Of a stretch of 64,000 nt of DNA, positions 58,663 through 64,000 are shown piece by piece. The stretch spans positions 1 to 64,000 of the forward strand of contig DWWS01000031.1 of NCBI GenBank assembly GCA_019119595.1, written 5' to 3'. Source of the stretch: Candidatus Eisenbergiella merdavium. Lineage in GTDB: Bacteria; Bacillota; Clostridia; Lachnospirales; Lachnospiraceae. The first letter of the stretch is position 1, and each line of letters starts with the position of its first letter. The position numbers and the translations under genes are program-made. The notes beneath the pieces were generated by a model. That model searched no databases. It was given only the letters and a program-made list of their open reading frames with translations, and had not been told where the DNA came from.

Positions 58663-59847
58663 TCAATCCTTTCCGCTGTATCTGTTCTTGTATTCCGTTA
58701 CTGTACAGTTGAAGTACTTTTTAAAGCTCAGACTGAAATACTGGCTGTTGTTATAGCCTACCTGTTCCGCGATCTGATAGCTTTTCAGTGAGGTACTCAA
58801 AAGAAGCTGACCGGCTTTTTCCATCCGCACCTGTATCAGATAATCATAGAGGTTTATCCCGAATTTTTCTTTATACAGGCTGGTGAGGTAACAGTGATTG
58901 ATATTAAATCTTGCCGCTATCTGTATCAGTGTCAGCCCGGAATCCTGATAGTTTTCTTCTATATAGTGCCGAATGCGGAGCAGGATGTCCGAGGTCTGGC
59001 TGTTCCTGGCTTTGACAGCGGTCTGATAGGAAAGATAAAGCTGGTTCAATTCCTGAAAGCTGCTGCCGGTATAAAAGCTGCCCCTTACCCCAAGATCTTT
59101 TTCCAGCAGAGTGTTTATCTCCTGCTCCAGAGCTGAGAGCCTGCCTTTAAATCCCGCCTTATCTGGTGTATTGCTCGCAGTATAGATGAAAAAGAGCTGC
59201 GTGGCTTCCATGGGAAGGAAGAAGCTTCCGCTGTGAGCCTGAGTGAGCCTGTCACAGATATCCTTCAGGATCTCTTTGACCCGATCCCACTCCAGCTCGT
59301 CCAGACGTTTAAAATCCACGAACCCCACCACGCCAAAGCCACAGGTGAGGTTGATATCAAAGGCCTTGAACACGTTATCATCCGCCTCTGTAAAGCTATG
59401 GTACATAAGCTGTGAGATATAGTGCCTCTGCAGGGAGGGATAGCCCTCCTTGACCACCCGGTTGATCTTCTGCTCTTCCAGCACCAACTTCTGCGTCTTT
59501 TCCATCACGGCGATCAGTGCGTCCGGCATGACAGGCTTGGTAAGATAGTCGATGGCGTTCAGTTTTAATGCCTGCTTGGCGTATTCAAAATCCTTATAGC
59601 CGGATAAAAAAATGAACTTTATCTCCGGGTAATAGTCCTTGGCGATCACGGCAAGCTGTATCCCGTCCATCACCGGCATTTTGATATCCGATAATATCAC
59701 ATCGGGTCGGTGCTCCTTTATATAATCCAGTGCTTCCATTCCGTCTTTGGCACAATATATCAGCTCCCAGCCGTATTTTTCCCAGGGTATCCTGACCGCC
59801 ATGCTCTTTCTTGCGATCGTGTCGTCATCTACAAACAATATTTTCAA
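58663..59847 (-). CDS. YesN-type response regulator with AraC DNA-binding domain
   Basis: A 394-residue regulator. The receiver has D7-D9, phosphoacceptor D54 in ILSDIKMPVMDG and the Lys of YLTKPVMPD. A middle region (150-290) is typical of YesN proteins. The C-terminal AraC domain has LIQIAARFNINHCYLTSLYKE and YQIAEQVGYNNSQYFSLSFKKYF. It overlaps the kinase gene by 23 bases. It likely activates both its own operon and the divergent ABC importer. Confidence 0.93.
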   Translation of the reverse strand: MKILFVDDDTIARKSMAVRIPWEKYGWELIYCAKDGMEALDYIKEHRPDVILSDIKMPVMDGIQLAVIAKDYYPEIKFIFLSGYKDFEYAKQALKLNAIDYLTKPVMPDALIAVMEKTQKLVLEEQKINRVVKEGYPSLQRHYISQLMYHSFTEADDNVFKAFDINLTCGFGVVGFVDFKRLDELEWDRVKEILKDICDRLTQAHSGSFFLPMEATQLFFIYTASNTPDKAGFKGRLSALEQEINTLLEKDLGVRGSFYTGSSFQELNQLYLSYQTAVKARNSQTSDILLRIRHYIEENYQDSGLTLIQIAARFNINHCYLTSLYKEKFGINLYDYLIQVRMEKAGQLLLSTSLKSYQIAEQVGYNNSQYFSLSFKKYFNCTVTEYKNRYSGKD

Positions 59848-61660
59848 TTGCTCTCCTCCCTGTTTGATCGGCAGTTATCTTCTGCTCTCTGGCCGGTATC
59901 CGCAGGCAGACCACGGTGCCTCTTTCCGGCCTGCTTTCAATGGTCAGTCCATAATCCCCCTTATATGTCATCCGGATCCTTGCGTGCACGTTCAGAAGAC
60001 CATAAACTTTTCCAGGAGCTTGGCGCACCGGACGCTGCTCCAGCGCCTCTCTCAGCTCCGTCAGACGGTTTTCCGGAATCCCTGCCCCATTATCAGACAC
60101 GCGGATCAGAATATCTGCTTTCTCCCTTTTCGCTTCGATACAGATCAGTCCACCCTCCCGCATGGGCCGGATCCCGTGATAGATGGCATTCTCCGCCAGG
60201 GGCTGTAAAACGGTTTTCAGCGTACGATAGTTTTTCAGCTCCTCTGGAAGCACGAGCACATAGTCAAAATCATCAAACCTGGTCTGAAGAATGGAAAGAT
60301 ACATCCTCGTATGAGTGAATTCTTCCTCAAGGCTGATATCGTTCCCGCCCTTACTGACTCCGATCCTGTAAAAAGTGGCGAGCTGGCTGGTCATGGCCTG
60401 GGCTTCGCGTATCTCTCCGATAGAACAAAGCTGATAAATGGTATCCAGCGTATTATACAGAAAATGGGGATTGATCTGTTCATGGAGGATGTTCAGCTCC
60501 GCGATCCGTCGGCTGTCCATTTCCTGATCCAGATTGGAAATCAGGGTCCGTATCCTTTCCATCAGTCCCGTTACCGCCCGGTTGATACGGTCTATCTCTC
60601 GACTTCCCTCCACATCAAAGACCACATCCAGATGATTTTCGGAAACTTGTGTCAGCTTTTCCTCCAGCCGGGTCAGAGGTTTTGAGATTACCAGAGACAG
60701 GCTTCCATACACTCCGGCGCAGAGAAGGAGAAATACCAGGATGATCCCCAGAAGGGCGCTGGTGAGTATCTTCTGATCTAAAAGCATTTCCTCCACGGGG
60801 ACTGCGGCCAGAATGCCCAGCTCACATCCCGGCTCTTCCAGGGTAAGGGGCTTATAAAAACAGTAGAAACGGTTTGACTGAAATTCCGTTTCGTCGGTAC
60901 AATTTTCCAGCTTTTTTTCAATTTCATTTCTTTCCTGGCTTTCCATCTTATCGGAATGGAACAGGAGACTGCCATCCTGCACCACAAAAAACATGCTGTT
61001 GGGTGTGATCAGAGCGTTTTCTACGGACTGTCTTAACAATGCATCGTCGATCTCAAAGAGTATGAAACCCTGTCTTTTTGACGTATCCGTTCCCAGCAGG
61101 GTCATGAGGCCCAGGCTGGTATGGCCTTCATAGCCTGTTTCATAGGGATGTATTTCCTTTGGTATCACCCAGGTGAGCTCACGGTTGCTGACGGTCTTGT
61201 TCAGTTCAGCATAGTCAAAATTGATGGAGGAGACCACCATCTGATGTTCATTATAGTATACAAAGATAGAAGAATCATTCAGATAGAGGGCCATACTGCA
61301 AAGATCTCCGGAGTTTTTGACAAAATCCGTAAGATTGGTATGAAGGCTGTAATACCCGGAAGGAGTGATCGGCATCTGATCCGTCTCTATATTCTGCCGC
61401 ATGGAAAAGAAATTCCATGCGGAAAGCTGTGCGGATGCGGAGGCATAAGCGGCTTCCAGAGACTGCCCTAACGTCTGGCTGAGCTGGTTGACTATGTTGC
61501 CTGCATTTTTGTGAGTCTGTTTTGACAGCTGCTCAGCGCCCAGATCATAAAAGATCAGATAGGACAGTAGCACGAGCAGCATACATGGGATCAAAAATAA
61601 TAAAGTAAGTGTTTTCAGGGAATACCCACGCAGTCTCTTTTTTATATCCAAGCTCATCAC
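59825..61660 (-). CDS. YesM-type sensor histidine kinase
   Basis: A 611-residue membrane kinase. It has a first helix (TLTLLFLIPCMLLVLLSYLIF), an outside sensor domain (about 40-290), a second helix (LTSALLGIILVFLLLCAGVYG), a HAMP linker, the His_kinase motif EQINPHFLYNTLDTI with the phosphoacceptor His, and the ATPase with QPLAENAIYHGIR and DNGAGIPE. This class senses extracellular sugars, often via a binding protein. Paired with YesN and the divergent sugar importer it likely detects the glycan used by this locus. Confidence 0.92.
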   Translation of the reverse strand: MMSLDIKKRLRGYSLKTLTLLFLIPCMLLVLLSYLIFYDLGAEQLSKQTHKNAGNIVNQLSQTLGQSLEAAYASASAQLSAWNFFSMRQNIETDQMPITPSGYYSLHTNLTDFVKNSGDLCSMALYLNDSSIFVYYNEHQMVVSSINFDYAELNKTVSNRELTWVIPKEIHPYETGYEGHTSLGLMTLLGTDTSKRQGFILFEIDDALLRQSVENALITPNSMFFVVQDGSLLFHSDKMESQERNEIEKKLENCTDETEFQSNRFYCFYKPLTLEEPGCELGILAAVPVEEMLLDQKILTSALLGIILVFLLLCAGVYGSLSLVISKPLTRLEEKLTQVSENHLDVVFDVEGSREIDRINRAVTGLMERIRTLISNLDQEMDSRRIAELNILHEQINPHFLYNTLDTIYQLCSIGEIREAQAMTSQLATFYRIGVSKGGNDISLEEEFTHTRMYLSILQTRFDDFDYVLVLPEELKNYRTLKTVLQPLAENAIYHGIRPMREGGLICIEAKREKADILIRVSDNGAGIPENRLTELREALEQRPVRQAPGKVYGLLNVHARIRMTYKGDYGLTIESRPERGTVVCLRIPAREQKITADQTGRRAIENIVCR

Positions 61661-61848
61661 TCCTTCTGTTTCGTAGTATAGAAATTTTCATTTTTCCTGT
61701 CAATAATCACATAATATTTTGGATAAACATCTAAATATTGTATAAATTTAATAAAATATTATTTATTTACCGGGAAATAAAAATGTGATTAAATGCAAAT
61801 ACGATAAATCCCTGCCGCAGTCAGGACGGCGGGAGAGAGGAGTAACCT
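61661..61848. promoter_or_regulatory. AT-rich divergent control region of the glycan locus
   Basis: This 188-base region separates the kinase operon and the importer. Its centre is strongly AT-rich. AATCACAT (61705-61712) and ATGTGATT (61783-61790) form an 8-base inverted repeat 70 bases apart, a possible pair of sites for the YesN-type regulator. The importer leader also has a CCTGCCGCAGTCAGGACGG hairpin-like stretch. Several TATAAT-like sequences make a single promoter choice unsafe. Confidence 0.4.
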
Positions 61849-62793
61849 ATGAAAGCATACAAACGAACTGTTCCGACCGGAGCCGGCCATCCTTTGCCAG
61901 GCAGGCAGGGAAATACCGTGAAAAAAATGCTGGCTCCCTATCTTCTGCTTCTGCCGGCTATCCTTCTGATACTGGTATTCATGGTCTATCCCATCGGGAA
62001 CGTATTCTATTTAAGCCTGCGGAGCTATAATCCTACCAAGCCCTGGATCAATGGCTTTGCCGGACTGGATAACTTTAAGGACATTCTCACCGGCAGTGAA
62101 TTCTGGAAAGCTCTGGGAGTTTCGGTGAAATGGGTATTATCAGAGGTTCTGCTTCAGCTGGTATTCGGTATGATCATTGCCCTTATCCTGAACCAGAGGT
62201 TCAAAGGGCGCGGACTTTTCAGGGCCATCACCTTTATCCCCTGGGCGATGTCGGGTGTTCTGACCGCTGTTCTGTGGAGCCTGATATTTAATGAGAACGT
62301 TGGACTCTTGAACGATATCCTGATGAAGATAGGGCTGATCGATACGCCAAAGGCCTGGGTGTCCAACCCAGGGCTGGTATTCGGATCTGTCGTGACCGCT
62401 GAGCTTTGGAGGGGGATTCCATTTTTCGCCATCAGCCTTTTGGCAGCCATGCAGAATATCTCCGGTGATCTCTATGAAGCGGCAAATGTGGACGGAGCAA
62501 GTCGGATCCAGTCCTTTATCCGGATCACGCTCCCGCAGCTTAAGGATACTATCATTCTTACCACGCTCCTTCGCTCCGTTTGGGAGTTCAACAGTGTGGA
62601 TCTGATATACAGTCTTACAGGAGGAGGGCCGGTGGGGAAGACCACCACGCTTAGCATCCTCATCGCCAACCAGGCGACCAGGACGAGCAACTATGGCTAT
62701 GGCTCCGCCATTTCCGTGATCAGCTTCCTGCTGCTGGCGGTCTTTGCCTTTATCTATCTGAAGTTGTCCAAATTTGGAGGAGAGGAGGAATGA
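61849..62793 (+). CDS. Sugar ABC transporter permease (MalF/UgpA type)
   Basis: A 314-residue permease with six membrane helices after a 25-residue polar N-terminus. The EAA loop reads YEAANVDGASRIQSFIRITLPQLKD. The ATG follows AGAGGAG. It belongs to the CUT1 group that imports oligosaccharides with a MalG-type partner, encoded three bases downstream, and a lipoprotein at the window edge. The ATPase is not present, as is common when a shared MsmK-type ATPase is used. Confidence 0.93.
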   Translation: MKAYKRTVPTGAGHPLPGRQGNTVKKMLAPYLLLLPAILLILVFMVYPIGNVFYLSLRSYNPTKPWINGFAGLDNFKDILTGSEFWKALGVSVKWVLSEVLLQLVFGMIIALILNQRFKGRGLFRAITFIPWAMSGVLTAVLWSLIFNENVGLLNDILMKIGLIDTPKAWVSNPGLVFGSVVTAELWRGIPFFAISLLAAMQNISGDLYEAANVDGASRIQSFIRITLPQLKDTIILTTLLRSVWEFNSVDLIYSLTGGGPVGKTTTLSILIANQATRTSNYGYGSAISVISFLLLAVFAFIYLKLSKFGGEEE

Positions 62794-62796
62794 GAT

Positions 62797-63630
62797 ATGA
62801 GATTAAAACGAAAGGATAAGATCTTTCTGATCTGGCTGCCGCTTATCGTCATCAATATTTTTGTGCTCGTTCCTATCCTGTGGACCGTGGTGACATCGCT
62901 GAAGGCGGAAGGGGATATATTGAAAAAACCCATCCGGTATATTCCGGATCCGGTAACCTTTGAAAACTATGTCCGTGCCTGGATCAACTGCAGCTTTGAT
63001 CAGTATTTTTTCAATTCCATGAAGGTGAGTCTGATCGCAGTTACCTGTATCGTCATTATAGCCATCATGATTGGATATGCCCTGAACCGATACAGGTTCA
63101 AAGGAAAAAATCTTTTTATGGGATTGTTGCTGTGCATTCAGTTCATCCCGCACGCGGTACTCCTCATCCCTCTTTTTAACGTATTTAACAAGATGGGGCT
63201 GATCGGAAGTCTGACCTCTGTGATCCTGGTCTGTATCACATTCCAGTTTCCCTTTAACTCCATTCTCATGAGAGGGTTCATCAGCGGAATCCCCTATTCG
63301 CTGGAGGAAGCCGCACAGATCGACGGATGCAGCCGTCTGCAGGCGGTCATAAAGATCGTCATTCCCATGCTGGTGCCCGGGATCGTCACAACGGCAGCCT
63401 TTGCCTTTATCGGCGTATGGAATGAATTTCTTTTCAGCATGATGTTTTTGAATGATTCCGCCAATTATACGATTCCTATAGGGCTGAAAATGATGCAGGG
63501 AGAATACAACATTGAATACGGCGCTCTTGCGGCAGGCGCTATCATCGCGATGGCCGTCCCGGTAGCTCTTTTCGCTTATCTGCAGAAATATCTTGTGACC
63601 GGTCTTGGGGCAGGCGCCGTAAAGGGATAA
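62797..63630 (+). CDS. Sugar ABC transporter permease (MalG/UgpE type)
   Basis: A 277-residue permease with six helices and the EAA loop LEEAAQIDGCSRLQAVIKIVI. It pairs with the MalF-type protein upstream. The gap to that gene is three bases. The front has the usual VLVPILWTVVTSLKAEGD. No defects are seen. Confidence 0.93.
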   Translation: MRLKRKDKIFLIWLPLIVINIFVLVPILWTVVTSLKAEGDILKKPIRYIPDPVTFENYVRAWINCSFDQYFFNSMKVSLIAVTCIVIIAIMIGYALNRYRFKGKNLFMGLLLCIQFIPHAVLLIPLFNVFNKMGLIGSLTSVILVCITFQFPFNSILMRGFISGIPYSLEEAAQIDGCSRLQAVIKIVIPMLVPGIVTTAAFAFIGVWNEFLFSMMFLNDSANYTIPIGLKMMQGEYNIEYGALAAGAIIAMAVPVALFAYLQKYLVTGLGAGAVKG

Positions 63631-63674
63631 AAAGAAACAATGATAACATACTTAACGCTTAAGGAGGAGAAAAC

Positions 63675-64000
63675 ATGTTAAAGAAAAAAGCAGCTATCTT
63701 CATCGCCATGGTCATGACAATGACGTCTCTGGCAGCCTGCGGCAGTACGGATAACGGGACTTCCACGGACAGCGGTTCTTCCGTTCAGGCAGGTCAGGCT
63801 GACGTTTCCACAGAAGCAGCTTCTGAGGACGCAGGGAGCGATCCTGGAGAAGTGGTGGAGATCACTTTCTGGGATCAGAACGCCAGCGAGACCCGAACGC
63901 AGATGTTTAATCACCTCATTGAGGAATTTGAAAAAGAAAATCCTGATATCAAGGTTAATCTTGTCCCCATTCCTGCTTCTGAAGCAAAAGCCAAGTATGA
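63675..64000 (+). CDS. Sugar ABC transporter substrate-binding lipoprotein, 3' truncated by window edge
   Basis: The first 108 codons of an extracellular solute-binding protein. A lipoprotein signal peptide with lipobox SLAAC (Cys at residue 22) is followed by a Ser/Thr/Gly/Glu-rich linker and then VEITFWDQNASETRTQMFN, typical of CUT1 binding proteins. The ATG follows AAGGAGG. It captures the oligosaccharide outside the cell and delivers it to the two permeases, and may also inform the YesM-type kinase. Confidence 0.93.
   Translation, partial: MLKKKAAIFIAMVMTMTSLAACGSTDNGTSTDSGSSVQAGQADVSTEAASEDAGSDPGEVVEITFWDQNASETRTQMFNHLIEEFEKENPDIKVNLVPIPASEAKAKY

Overview
The window reads as chromosome of an anaerobic gut Firmicute, most likely a Lachnospiraceae-type Clostridium (inference). 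The grounds are consensus sigma-A promoters, strong AGGAGG ribosome sites, a class II GalT, a Cys-type sulfatase, a ferredoxin-tailed aldo/keto reductase, an Amt-PII fusion, an Rpn/PDDEXK nuclease-transposase and AraC, YesMN and LytTR regulators. GC is moderate to high in most genes and low in the CRISPR leader, the McrBC region and the last intergenic region.

Region 1 (1-8.5 kb) is a defence island. It holds the 3' end of a type I-C cas operon (cas7-cas4-cas1-cas2), a leader, and an array of 23 complete 33-bp repeats ending in a broken 24th. A decayed winged-helix gene follows, then a two-gene McrBC restriction system whose McrB carries an EVE-like domain. Region 2 (8.6-17.4 kb) has two GH13 alpha-glucosidases, then an OmpR-type two-component system with an ABC/FtsX exporter of the antimicrobial-peptide type; a dyad and -10 box lie before the exporter genes. 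Region 3 (17.4-31 kb) holds an MFS exporter behind a possible leader peptide and SD-masking hairpin, a glycosyltransferase, an Rpn nuclease, a kinase/acetyltransferase pair, a LytTR/GHKL two-component system followed by four 16-bp tandem repeats and two ABC half-exporters, and a DUF234 ATPase with its own operator-like dyad.

Region 4 (31-41.5 kb) is metabolic: an AKR-ferredoxin protein, an AraC regulator, an ammonium transporter fused to PII behind a promoter and terminator, galK-galT behind a perfect cre-type operator, a GH88/105-like hydrolase, two decayed genes and a CE15-like esterase. Region 5 (41.5-51 kb) is mostly housekeeping: radical SAM DUF4080, endonuclease III, a DEDDh exonuclease, a 34-residue membrane protein, a VanW protein, an AIR-synthase-like protein, an Lrp regulator with an aminotransferase, and trmL. 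It also contains a previously unannotated-looking type I toxin-antitoxin module: a holin-like peptide on the minus strand with a convergent antisense RNA.

Region 6 (50.7-64 kb) is a glycan-use locus. An AraC regulator and a GH3 beta-glucosidase diverge across three perfect-period 35-bp repeats. A minus-strand operon (YesM-type kinase, YesN-type regulator, GH106-like hydrolase, sulfatase) diverges from a sugar ABC importer (two permeases and a lipoprotein cut by the window edge). Together these suggest sensing, import, desulfation and hydrolysis of a sulfated, possibly rhamnose-containing glycan (inference).
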